From assembly GCA_964342385.1 (NCBI GenBank), contig CAYFGP010000001.1, forward strand, positions 1 through 64,000: a DNA stretch of 64,000 bases. Direction: 5' to 3'. Within the stretch, counting starts at the first letter, position 1. Each line of letters begins with the position of its first letter. The DNA is from Oceanospirillum sp964342385 (GTDB lineage: Bacteria > Pseudomonadota > Gammaproteobacteria > Pseudomonadales > Halomonadaceae). The notes below the pieces were generated by a model. That model was not told where the DNA came from and ran no database searches. It saw only the letters and a list, made by a program, of their open reading frames with translations. The position numbers were made by a program, and so were the translations under genes. Below are positions 34,303 to 42,066 of the stretch, piece by piece.

Positions 34303-34553
34303 TCTTCTATTAACCCCTGTTGTATTGTCTGTCCAGCCTCAACTTCTGCAATCGCCTGATTAAGACGTTCAGCATTTTTAGGGCTGGCCATCAGATAAGC
34401 GGTTTCTTCATAAGCCTGAAAATCTTCCAAACTCATGACCACAGCAGGTTTTCCATTCTGGCGAGTGATCAGAATCGGTTTATGATCATCATTTACTTTA
34501 TCCAGTGCACCAGCCAGCTGATTACGAAATGTGGAATAACTCATCGTATCCAT
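34299..34553 (-). CDS. yefM: Antitoxin YefM
   Basis: An 84-residue Phd/YefM-family antitoxin: SYSTFRNQLAGALDKVNDDHKPILITRQNGKPAVVMSLEDFQAYEETAYLM is the standard DNA-binding and dimerisation domain, followed by the toxin-binding tail. It neutralises YoeB and represses the operon with it. GAGG lies eight bases before the ATG at 34553; an internal ATG three codons later is an alternative. Confidence 0.95.
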   Translation of the reverse strand: MDTMSYSTFRNQLAGALDKVNDDHKPILITRQNGKPAVVMSLEDFQAYEETAYLMASPKNAERLNQAIAEVEAGQTIQQGLIEE

Positions 34554-34982
34554 TTTACGGACCTCAAACTAACACCAACCCAAACATCATTGTACTTATT
34601 TTTGTACGTACAAAAAATAGATTTTTCCAATGGCAAAGCGGTTGGTTTAATCAATTCTATTGCTCTCCATCAATATTTTGTCGCTCTTTTCCAGCGCCTT
34701 GTTTTCAGCCCTCTTTCCTCGCTCAAAGCACTAAACTGAATAAAAGCCCCCATTTTTCAAGGGTTTTGCCCATCTAAACCTTAGTAAAAATAATTACAGA
34801 CAAGGTTTTGATAAAGTTTACTTATCACTCGATATAACCTTCTGATTTGTCGGCGCAGGCAGATTTGACTCAAGATTGGCTCATCAACTGACGACGTTTT
34901 ACAAGCTAACATTACTGATAAAAATCCTGTTGCGAATCCTGATTAAAACAATGCAGGCAGACATAAGAAGAGGACAATAATA
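34554..34982. other. Intergenic region yefM / 34983 gene
   Basis: 429 bp holding the yefM-yoeB operator-promoter near its left end and, at its right end, the promoter of the plus-strand gene of unknown function. The middle (34640-34900) is AT-rich with no conserved feature seen. Confidence 0.45.
34599..34616 (-). promoter_or_regulatory. Palindromic operator of yefM-yoeB
   Basis: TTTTTGTACGTACAAAAA is a perfect 18-bp palindrome 46 bp upstream of yefM, with a further TTGTAC half-site at 34590-34595. E. coli YefM-YoeB recognises TGTACA-cored repeats, so this is the probable autoregulatory site. Confidence 0.8.
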
Positions 34983-36704
34983 ATGACAACCCTAGCCGCC
35001 ATTAATGCTTCTCTAAGAGGGGACAACGCGCTGGCCTTACGACCAGCTGACCAGGTGATGAATCTGGAACGTTTAGGTGCTCTGCACCAGAGCCGTTTAA
35101 GCTTTATGCGCGCCCTGGTTCGTCGCATCATGCGCGAACGCTGGCAGATCGAAACCCGTCGCTTTGATCTGGATGAGCAAGGTTACGGTACCGTGATCTA
35201 TCAAGTTCAAGCACCTCACGGCTTATTTAACTTTGTCATCTTCTCTGATTATCTGTCTGATGAAGAGCGTAATGACCGTGTAATCGCAACTAAATGGGAC
35301 CTGACCATGGCTCTGGTTGACGGTGAGGTGGATGATATCTACCTGGAAAAACTGCGCCAGAACGTCCCTAAACAGGAAGCCGGTCGCGTCGATTCTCGCG
35401 TGTTTGTTCTGTCTCGTGCTAACCGCAGTGCCCGTAACTTTAACTATGTTGTCAATCAACTGGCTCAGGGCGAACAGCCGGATATCAGCAAGATCGCTGA
35501 AGTGGGTTACCTGTACCGCACCACCGCCGTATACGGCAGCGGTAAGCTGGGTATGGCGGATTGGGATAAGGTACAAAGTCGTTACACCGATTTTGCCCGT
35601 CCTTTTGCGGCAGAGATGTTTGTCTGTCTGATGCTACGTAACTTCAGTCTGACTCAGGCTGAACATATTGCTCAAAACAAATCCCCTGATTCCTATCAGC
35701 CGATGCAGGACGAGATCAAACGTTACTTCGGTATCGGAAACTCCACTGGTCTGGGTATGGCCCCTTATCTGGTCAACCACCCACACCTGATCAATCAGTG
35801 GGTTGAGATGCGTGAACTGGCGCTGGCCCGCGTGCGTGCTCTGGGACAGATTGATGTGCGTATCCGTACCCGCTTCCAGGAACTGATTGACCGTTGTAGC
35901 CTGCACACCGAGCAAACCGTCACTGAAGATGCGTGGCAGACTGACAATAACCAGCTGGTACTGAATGATCTGAAAGCTCTGCAGCAGCAAGTTGAAGAAA
36001 ACTTCAGCGACTGGAATGAACTGATCCAATGGAGCGAAGCCAACTGCTCTGTCCAGGGTCAGGAGATGCTGGTGTCTATCATGCTGGAACTCTACCCAGA
36101 GCTGGTCGAAGATCTGGATGATTACCAGGCCGCTGAAGAGTTTCTGGATCTTGATCCGCTGATGCCGGTTCAAGCATTGAAAGCCGTGATCGAAGATCGC
36201 TACCGCTGGGCACTGGATATCGATTTTGGTGCTGAAGGCTCCCGTGAAATCTTCTGGTACCGTTCAGAAGAGAAGATGGAACCGCGTCTGGGTCACTCCG
36301 CCTGTGACCATGGTAAAGAGAAGCAGATGGCACTGGGCGTAGGTTATGCGGTACGCAAATGTTACGACCAGCTGAGCGAATATGTCCAACTGCACCCGGA
36401 GCACACTACTGCTCGCTTTATGGTGGCACGTCCTAAACTGCGTGGCATTGTACGTCGTATTCAGAGCATGAACCGCTGCATCTATGGTGATATTCAAGCC
36501 AACCTGCTGGATCGTGACATTCTGCCGATGCACCTGCTGCGCGCCAAACTGGCCTTCTTCGGCGTGAGCAAATTTGATCCAAAATCCAAACTGTGGGTGC
36601 GTAATACCATGTTCCAGGGCGCACCTCTGTTAGAAGATATCGGCAAGCCATTCAACGATGATTGGTTTATGCCACTGGCACCGACCACCGAAAACAACGA
36701 CTAA
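34983..36704 (+). CDS. Conserved cytoplasmic protein of unknown function
   Basis: A 573-residue protein I cannot assign to a family. It has no signal peptide or membrane helix and is rich in Arg, Glu, Asp and Leu, suggesting a soluble multi-helix enzyme or scaffold. Notable segments are FWYRSEEKMEPRLGHSACDHGKEKQM (residues about 415-445, with Cys and His residues) and ARPKLRGIVRRIQSMNRCIYGD (about 480-500). Codon use is strongly biased to CTG, CGT and GGT, as in well-expressed genes. Good ribosome site (AGAGGA). It forms a two-gene unit with the next ORF, 26 bp downstream. Confidence 0.8.
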   Translation: MTTLAAINASLRGDNALALRPADQVMNLERLGALHQSRLSFMRALVRRIMRERWQIETRRFDLDEQGYGTVIYQVQAPHGLFNFVIFSDYLSDEERNDRVIATKWDLTMALVDGEVDDIYLEKLRQNVPKQEAGRVDSRVFVLSRANRSARNFNYVVNQLAQGEQPDISKIAEVGYLYRTTAVYGSGKLGMADWDKVQSRYTDFARPFAAEMFVCLMLRNFSLTQAEHIAQNKSPDSYQPMQDEIKRYFGIGNSTGLGMAPYLVNHPHLINQWVEMRELALARVRALGQIDVRIRTRFQELIDRCSLHTEQTVTEDAWQTDNNQLVLNDLKALQQQVEENFSDWNELIQWSEANCSVQGQEMLVSIMLELYPELVEDLDDYQAAEEFLDLDPLMPVQALKAVIEDRYRWALDIDFGAEGSREIFWYRSEEKMEPRLGHSACDHGKEKQMALGVGYAVRKCYDQLSEYVQLHPEHTTARFMVARPKLRGIVRRIQSMNRCIYGDIQANLLDRDILPMHLLRAKLAFFGVSKFDPKSKLWVRNTMFQGAPLLEDIGKPFNDDWFMPLAPTTENND

Positions 36705-36730
36705 TCAGGCAGCATAGAGGAGCGTTAACC

Positions 36731-37474
36731 ATGAAAATTTCAATGAACGAACTAAAAGCTGCCCTGCGTCGCTGTTACGAAGCCAGCGGTTACTTTGTCG
36801 GCAACTACGAAGACGCGGCCAATATGATTCTGTGGCTAGAGAAACACGGTCTGGATGGTCTGGAAGAGCTAAAGCGTGCCCTGCCTTATATCACGGCGGA
36901 TCGCGATAAGCCGCTGAGCAAGGTGGTTTATGAGGACAGCACTTCAGCGATTATCGACAGTAACGGTCGCAGTGCTCTGAACTGTATCGCGGCATCGGTG
37001 GATCTGGCACACGCGAAAGCACTAGAAAGCGGTATTGCAACTGTCACTGTACATAACTGCCATAACCGTAAATTTATCCTGAAAGCTCTGACCGACTGTG
37101 GTCGTCGCGGCATCAGTGTCGCCGCTTACTGGCGTAACGGCAGCCAGTCTGTGACTGAGCATACCGCTGCGATTAAGGCTGGTGAGCGCTACCCAAGCTA
37201 CGCAGAAGCGATCACCAATCTGGAAGCCAATGCCGACGACAAGCAGGCGCTGACCATTATCTGTAGCTCCCGTGTGGATCTAACCACCTCTCTGCAGCAA
37301 TCTCTGGGCAACCACCACGTTCAGTACGTGAGTGCTCAACAAGTTGAGCAGAACAAAGAGCACAGCATCGATTACGGTATCGAAATTGATGAGGAACTGT
37401 GGGCTGAGATCAACAGCATTGGTACCGGCGTACTGGTTGAAAACAGCGAACAATCTCGCCAGGGTGCAGGTTAA
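36731..37474 (+). CDS. Unknown protein resembling the Ldh_2 (malate/lactate dehydrogenase-like) fold, DUF3726-type
   Basis: A 247-residue protein; the ATG at 36731 has GAGGAG upstream. The pattern of AANMILWLEKHGLDGLEELKRALPYI followed by SALNCIAASVDLAHAKALESGIATVTVHN recalls the N-terminal part of the Ldh_2 (YlbC-type) dehydrogenases, where SHG and HFG motifs bind substrate. Here SHG is replaced by LDG and HFG by CHN, and the later catalytic region is missing, so it is probably not a functional dehydrogenase. It may belong to DUF3726. It is cotranscribed with the preceding unknown gene and is also strongly codon-biased. Confidence 0.7.
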   Translation: MKISMNELKAALRRCYEASGYFVGNYEDAANMILWLEKHGLDGLEELKRALPYITADRDKPLSKVVYEDSTSAIIDSNGRSALNCIAASVDLAHAKALESGIATVTVHNCHNRKFILKALTDCGRRGISVAAYWRNGSQSVTEHTAAIKAGERYPSYAEAITNLEANADDKQALTIICSSRVDLTTSLQQSLGNHHVQYVSAQQVEQNKEHSIDYGIEIDEELWAEINSIGTGVLVENSEQSRQGAG

Positions 37475-37687
37475 ATAGCCCTGGATTGATAGCAGTCAGT
37501 TAATCACTGCGAATTAACTTATTACAACCTACAAGAGACGGAGGTGAACCGCCTCTGTCTCACCAGAACATTGGACGTCCCTTAGGGAGTAAATTGATAA
37601 GTACCAACCTGAATCAATAAGCTCCTATGCTATGCCATGTCTGGCTTGCTTTCAGACAGGAGTCTTAAGCAAGGCAAGCCACCTCGA

Positions 37688-37710
37688 TGTAAAGTGTAAA
37701 GTGTAAAGTG
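37688..37710. repeat. 7-bp tandem repeat (TGTAAAG)
   Basis: Three perfect copies of TGTAAAG plus two bases. Non-coding, just ahead of a terminator. Seven-base units make it a possible slippage site. Confidence 0.9.
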
Positions 37711-37718
37711 AATCCCTT

Positions 37719-37753
37719 GCCCTCATCTGTTGTCTCAGATCGAGGGCTTTTTT
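37719..37753 (+). terminator. Rho-independent terminator
   Basis: GCCCTC-ATCTG / CAGAT-(C)-GAGGGC, an 11-bp stem with one bulged C, followed by six T on the plus strand. It lies 245 bp after the unknown gene pair, implying a long 3' UTR or an unlisted transcript in between. Confidence 0.85.
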
Positions 37754-37859
37754 ACTTTCCAATCCGGCACCATAAAACAGGCGCAATAAGGCCAAGCGCC
37801 ACAAAGCAAAATGAGCCAGAAGAACTATCAGATATGTTAACAAGTGGAGCCGTTGCCCT

Positions 37860-38588
37860 ATGGATCAGATCAACCTATTAGCCATTGCTGCCGTGACACT
37901 AGGCATCGGTGTACAAGCCTGGATGGGACTGGGTTTTGGCCTGCTATCCGCACCGCTGCTTTATCTGATCTCACCAGATTATGTGCCCGGTCCGATTCTT
38001 ATGCTGGGTTTTATTCTGTCGGCCATGGTGATTGTTAAAAACAGCCAGCAGGTCAACTGGACCCGCACTTTACCAGCAACGCTAGCGCGTATTCCCGGAG
38101 CCTGGATCGGTGCTGTATTATTAGCCGCCATGCCCCAGCATATTTTAAGCATCGTACTAGGCAGCGCTCTACTACTAGCAATCTGGATCAGCACCCGACA
38201 TATCCAGCTACAAACCACACCGCTGTCGTTAACCACTGCCGGTTTTTTCTCCGGAGTACTGGGCACAGCCACTTCTGTCGGCGGACCACCCATGGCACTG
38301 GTGTATCAACACAAGGATCGTGTCACAACACGCAATGATCTGGCGCTGTTTTTTCTGCTCAGCACCCCAGTTTCCATCATTATGCTGGCACTAAACGGCT
38401 GGTTTACCCTGCATACCGTCTACCTCACCCTACCGTTAATACCGGGGGTGGCATTAGGTTATCTACTGGCAGAGTTTCTGGCTGGACGCTTTCAGGAAGC
38501 GACGGTAAAAAAGCTGATTATTACTCTTAGTGTTTTAGCAGCCTGCAGTGTTTTGCTGGATGGATTTAAAGGGCTATTTGGAGTCTGA
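37860..38588 (+). CDS. TauE/SafE-family permease
   Basis: A 242-residue membrane protein with eight predicted helices, family PF01925 (sulfite/organic anion exporter). GIGVQAWMGLGFGLLSAPLLYL and the second-half SGVLGTATSVGGPPMAL show the two inverted sequence repeats. Family members transport sulfite, sulfoacetate or other small organic anions; the substrate is unknown here. GGAG lies ten bases before the ATG. It is convergent with the GntR regulator, so it could be linked to the glycolate/haloacid genes or stand alone. Confidence 0.87.
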   Translation: MDQINLLAIAAVTLGIGVQAWMGLGFGLLSAPLLYLISPDYVPGPILMLGFILSAMVIVKNSQQVNWTRTLPATLARIPGAWIGAVLLAAMPQHILSIVLGSALLLAIWISTRHIQLQTTPLSLTTAGFFSGVLGTATSVGGPPMALVYQHKDRVTTRNDLALFFLLSTPVSIIMLALNGWFTLHTVYLTLPLIPGVALGYLLAEFLAGRFQEATVKKLIITLSVLAACSVLLDGFKGLFGV

Positions 38589-38615
38589 TTAAGAAGGTTT
38601 TTTTATGATCAGTCT

Positions 38616-39470
38616 TTATGGGGGTTCTTTTTGTAGAAGGTCGGCCCGAATAATCCCCTGCTCCTGCTGTTCAATGGCTCTTAAGCTATCACTGACATGG
38701 CGCACATGGGCCATCGCGGCTTTCTGAGCCTTGTGCGGCTGACGTTTGATAATCGCCTGATGGATCTGGCGGTGATGTTTATCAATCTGCTGCTTAAAGC
38801 TGTCCCTGTGACTAAGATTACTCACCGAAGCCGCCACCGAATGCAGCACCAAGCCCTTCAAACTACTTAACGTATGCATTAGAACACCATTGTGGGAAGC
38901 TTCCACAATCGCCTTGTGAAAGGCATGATCCCGCTCGGCCATCTTGCTGGCATCCTCTTCCTCCACCATGGCGTTAAAAGCTTTGGTGATCCAGTACAGA
39001 TCCTGCTCCGTGCCTCTTTCTGCCGCGAGACTCGCCGCCTGCCCTTCCAATGTTTCCCGCACCTCATACAAGTCATACAGAGTGCGAGTATGATCAAAAA
39101 ACAGCTGCATTAACGGGCCATCATTTTCTGGTTCAGCCAGAGTATCACAGACAAAAGACCCCTGACCGTGGCGGGTTTCTATCAACCCTCGACCCTGCAG
39201 TGCTTTTAATGCTTCACGCACAATAGAACGCGATACCTGTAAGCGAGCCATCAACTGTCGCTCGGAAGGAATCTTATCACCCGGTGCCAGTGCTCCATCC
39301 AGAATCATCTGCTCGATTTGATAAGCCACCGACTGCGCTGTGGATTGGTTGGTAGCCAAGTCATTAGTTTTTGATGCTACTGATTTTGATGGTGCTTGTT
39401 TTGGTGGCACTTTTTTTGGTGATTCTGGCTTTGATACTGATGATTTAACTGACACAGATACAGTTCTCAT
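38616..39470 (-). CDS. GntR/FadR-family (FCD) transcriptional regulator, probable GlcC/LldR type
   Basis: A 284-residue regulator. Residues about 44-110 are the GntR winged helix (IEQMILDGALAPGDKIPSERQLMARLQVSRSIVREALKALQGRGLIETRHGQGSFV) and about 125-270 the all-helical FCD effector domain with its metal-binding Asp and His residues (RDHAFHKAIVEASHN). It is divergent from the haloacid dehalogenase and glcDEF and is therefore their likely controller, sensing glycolate or a related acid. The N-terminal 40 residues are an odd Lys/Ser/Pro extension made of 15-bp repeats (39363-39452). Confidence 0.9.
   Translation of the reverse strand: MRTVSVSVKSSVSKPESPKKVPPKQAPSKSVASKTNDLATNQSTAQSVAYQIEQMILDGALAPGDKIPSERQLMARLQVSRSIVREALKALQGRGLIETRHGQGSFVCDTLAEPENDGPLMQLFFDHTRTLYDLYEVRETLEGQAASLAAERGTEQDLYWITKAFNAMVEEEDASKMAERDHAFHKAIVEASHNGVLMHTLSSLKGLVLHSVAASVSNLSHRDSFKQQIDKHHRQIHQAIIKRQPHKAQKAAMAHVRHVSDSLRAIEQQEQGIIRADLLQKEPP
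39363..39452 (-). repeat. 15-bp tandem repeat in GntR N-terminus
   Basis: Six consecutive 15-bp units in frame; every pentad has Lys at position 3, mostly as S-K or P-K (for example PPKQA, PSKSV, ASKTN). On the plus strand the units share TTTGATG or TTGGTG cores. Confidence 0.85.
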
Positions 39471-39547
39471 ATGGGCTGAGAGGATTTAAAACCACCTGAT
39501 AACTATCAGTTTTTTCTAGCACTGAGTCCAGTTCCACGGTACTAAAA

Positions 39548-39562
39548 ACTGGTCCGACCAGT
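39548..39562. promoter_or_regulatory. FadR/GlcC-type operator palindrome
   Basis: ACTGGTCCGACCAGT, a 15-bp palindrome around one central base. It contains TGGTCCGACCA, which fits the TGGT-N3-ACCA half-site pattern of FadR-subfamily GntR regulators. It lies 78 bp upstream of the GntR start and 156 bp upstream of the dehalogenase start, so it can serve both. Confidence 0.85.
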
Positions 39563-39717
39563 AGAGCAAAGTCTGGACGTTGGCACGCTTCTCTCGACAT
39601 GATGTACATAGAAAAAACAAAAAGGTCGGAGTATACAAACCTATATCAACTATTTTTATCTGCAGTGATTTTTTTAAAACCGCTGATAAACCAAGGCAAA
39701 AAGGAGTTATCCCTCTT

Positions 39718-40437
39718 ATGAGTAAACCTGTCCTGGCTTTTGATATCTATGGCACCCTGATCAATGTACAAGGAGTGGTTGAACAGCTGCAAAGCATGGT
39801 CGGTGATCAAGCAGTGTTATTTTCCCAAACCTGGCGTGATAAACAGCTGGAATATGCCTTTCGTCGTGGCCTGATGCAGAACTACGCTAACTTTGCCGTT
39901 TGCACCCATGACGCCCTGAAATACACCTGCCAGTTGTTAAAACAGGATCTTAGCGCACAGCAGAAACAGCAACTGCTGGATACCTACTGCACGCTACCGG
40001 CTTTTGATGACGTTGAGCCTACTCTGCAAGCTCTGAAAGATTCCGGCATTGCTATGTTTGGTTTCTCCAATGGCAGCGCCGATGCAGTAGAAACCTTGCT
40101 GCAACATGCGGGTATTCGCGATTACTTCGATGGCGTCTTCAGCGTCGACGATATGAAATCCTTTAAGCCTAATCCCGGTGTCTATAGCCACTTTCTGCGT
40201 CAAGCCAAAGCCCAACTTGAGAGCCAAGGTGATGGACAAGAAACACACGTCGGCGGACAAAATACCTGGCTGATCTCCAGCAACCCTTTTGATGTAATTG
40301 GAGCGATTTCTGCAGGTATGCGTGCCGCCTGGGTAAAACGCTCACCGGATGCGGTATTTGATCCATGGGGGATCGAACCCACAGTCCAGATCAGTAACCT
40401 GAAAGAGTTAAAACAAGCACTGGAAGCCGCTGAATAA
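39718..40437 (+). CDS. L-2-haloacid dehalogenase (HAD type II)
   Basis: A 239-residue HAD-superfamily enzyme; the ATG at 39718 with AAGGAG upstream is used rather than a start 138 bp upstream. Compared from memory with the Pseudomonas YL enzyme, every catalytic position is kept: Asp9 nucleophile and Thr13 (FDIYGT), Arg40 (WRDKQLEY), Ser117-Asn118 (FSNGS), Lys150 and Tyr156 (KPNPGVY), and Ser188-Asn189-Asp192 (SSNPFD). Such enzymes hydrolyse L-2-haloacids with inversion, and monohaloacetate gives glycolate. The gene lies 72 bp ahead of glycolate oxidase glcDEF, which would oxidise that product. Confidence 0.85.
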   Translation: MSKPVLAFDIYGTLINVQGVVEQLQSMVGDQAVLFSQTWRDKQLEYAFRRGLMQNYANFAVCTHDALKYTCQLLKQDLSAQQKQQLLDTYCTLPAFDDVEPTLQALKDSGIAMFGFSNGSADAVETLLQHAGIRDYFDGVFSVDDMKSFKPNPGVYSHFLRQAKAQLESQGDGQETHVGGQNTWLISSNPFDVIGAISAGMRAAWVKRSPDAVFDPWGIEPTVQISNLKELKQALEAAE

Positions 40438-40509
40438 ACGCCAACAAGATCGACGTGATAGGTCTTTAAACCACCTTAATAAAAACAATAAGCCTCACAG
40501 GATGTAACC

Positions 40510-42066
40510 ATGACAAGCGTTCAAACGAAGAAACCTGACCGCCAGACCCTGGCCCGTCTTTTGTCAGAATTTATTGACCCTGAATATGTCATTTCGGATG
40601 AGGAAACTCAGAAGCCTTACGAATGTGATGGCTTGTCGATGTACTGCGAGATGCCACTGATCGTAGTCCTGCCGGAAACTCTGGAACAGGTACAACAGGT
40701 GATGCGCCTTTGTTATCAGTACCAGATTCCGGTAGTGGCCCGTGGTGCCGGCACGGGTCTGTGCGCCGGTGCCATGCCCCACAAAGAGGGCGTGGTGCTG
40801 TCCCTGGCCAAGTTTAATCGTATCCTCGCCATTGATCCCTTGGCCCGTACCGCTCGCCTACAACCGGGTGTGCGTAACCTGGCGATCAGTGAAGCGGCTG
40901 CTGAACACGGATTGTATTACGGCCCTGATCCCTCCTCTCAGATTGCATGTACCATTGGCGGCAATATCGCGGAAAACTCAGGTGGTGTGCACTGTCTGAA
41001 ATACGGCCTGACGGTGCATAACGCTTTAAGCGTACAACTGGTTACCGTCGAAGGTGAGTTGGTCACTCTAGGTTCTGAGGGACTCGACACTGCGGGTCTG
41101 GATCTGATGGCCTTGATCAACGGCTCCGAAGGCCTGTTAGGTGTTGTGACCGAGATTACCGTACGCCTGCTACCTATCCCGGAAAAAGCACAGGTGGTGA
41201 TGGCCGGCTTCCCTACGGTACAGGCTGCTGGTGATGCTGTAGGCTCAGTAATCGCGGAAGGGATTATTCCCGCTGGTTTGGAGATGATGGATACCCATGC
41301 CATCCAAGCCGCTGAGGCCTTTGCCAAGGCCGGTTATCCTCTGGATGCAGAAGCCCTGTTGCTGTGTGAGTTAGATGGCACCGTGGAAGAAGTGGATCAG
41401 TATATCCAACGGGTTGAACAGGTCTTTCTGCAACAAGGGGCCAGCTCAATCAAGGTCTCGCAAAATGAACAGGAAAGAGCGGCACTGTGGAAAGGACGCA
41501 AATCTGCCTTCCCGGCAGTGGGTCGTATCTCACCAGATTACTACTGTATGGACGGCACCATTCCCCGCAGTCAGCTGGCCTATGTTCTGACCGAGATGCA
41601 GAAGATGTCTCAGGAGTATGATCTGCGTGTCGCCAATGTTTTCCATGCCGGTGATGGCAACCTGCACCCATTGATTCTGTTTGATGCCAACGTACCCGGC
41701 GAGTTTGAAAAAACCGAAGAATTTGGTGGTCGCATTCTGGAACTGTGTGTGGAAGTGGGTGGTTGTATTACCGGCGAACACGGCGTGGGTATGGAAAAAA
41801 TCCGCCAGATGACAACGCAATTCAGCGAACAGGAGATTGTCCAGTTCCATCGGGTTAAACAGGCCTTTGATCCCCTGGGTACCTTAAACCCAGGCAAGGG
41901 TATTCCCGTACTGAAGCATTGTCAGGAATATCGCTCACTACCACCCAATGAGCACTCCGTAACACCTTTAGATCACTCGTTACCAAATACAGAGGTAGCA
42001 AACAGAGAGGTCGCTAATGAGGAGATGACCAATAAGGAGATAGCTAAAAAGGAGATAAAGCAATGA
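40510..42066 (+). CDS. glcD: Glycolate oxidase FAD subunit GlcD
   Basis: A 518-residue flavoprotein, the catalytic subunit of the membrane-associated glycolate (D-2-hydroxyacid) dehydrogenase. FAD-binding type 4 domain at residues about 50-230 (VVARGAGTGLCAGAMP, PDPSSQIACTIGGNIAENSGG) and C-terminal FAD-oxidase domain with FHAGDGNLHP and GGCITGEHGVG. It converts glycolate to glyoxylate with GlcE and GlcF. The last 25 residues are a pentapeptide-repeat tail not usual for GlcD, encoded by 15-bp units that also supply several Shine-Dalgarno-like sequences for glcE. It overlaps glcE by ATGA. Confidence 0.95.
   Translation: MTSVQTKKPDRQTLARLLSEFIDPEYVISDEETQKPYECDGLSMYCEMPLIVVLPETLEQVQQVMRLCYQYQIPVVARGAGTGLCAGAMPHKEGVVLSLAKFNRILAIDPLARTARLQPGVRNLAISEAAAEHGLYYGPDPSSQIACTIGGNIAENSGGVHCLKYGLTVHNALSVQLVTVEGELVTLGSEGLDTAGLDLMALINGSEGLLGVVTEITVRLLPIPEKAQVVMAGFPTVQAAGDAVGSVIAEGIIPAGLEMMDTHAIQAAEAFAKAGYPLDAEALLLCELDGTVEEVDQYIQRVEQVFLQQGASSIKVSQNEQERAALWKGRKSAFPAVGRISPDYYCMDGTIPRSQLAYVLTEMQKMSQEYDLRVANVFHAGDGNLHPLILFDANVPGEFEKTEEFGGRILELCVEVGGCITGEHGVGMEKIRQMTTQFSEQEIVQFHRVKQAFDPLGTLNPGKGIPVLKHCQEYRSLPPNEHSVTPLDHSLPNTEVANREVANEEMTNKEIAKKEIKQ
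41992..42066 (+). repeat. 15-bp tandem repeat at glcD 3' end
   Basis: Five 15-bp units at 41992, 42007, 42022, 42037 and 42052 (the last runs into the glcE start). They encode pentads of the form E-V/I-A-N-x (EVANR, EVANE, then degenerate). GGAGAT occurs at 42021, 42036 and 42051. Confidence 0.88.

Larger units (their letters stand above)
37475..37859. other. Intergenic region with repeat and terminator
   Basis: 385 bp between the unknown two-gene unit and the TauE-like permease. It holds the 7-bp tandem repeat and the terminator listed separately; the rest shows no gene. Confidence 0.5.
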
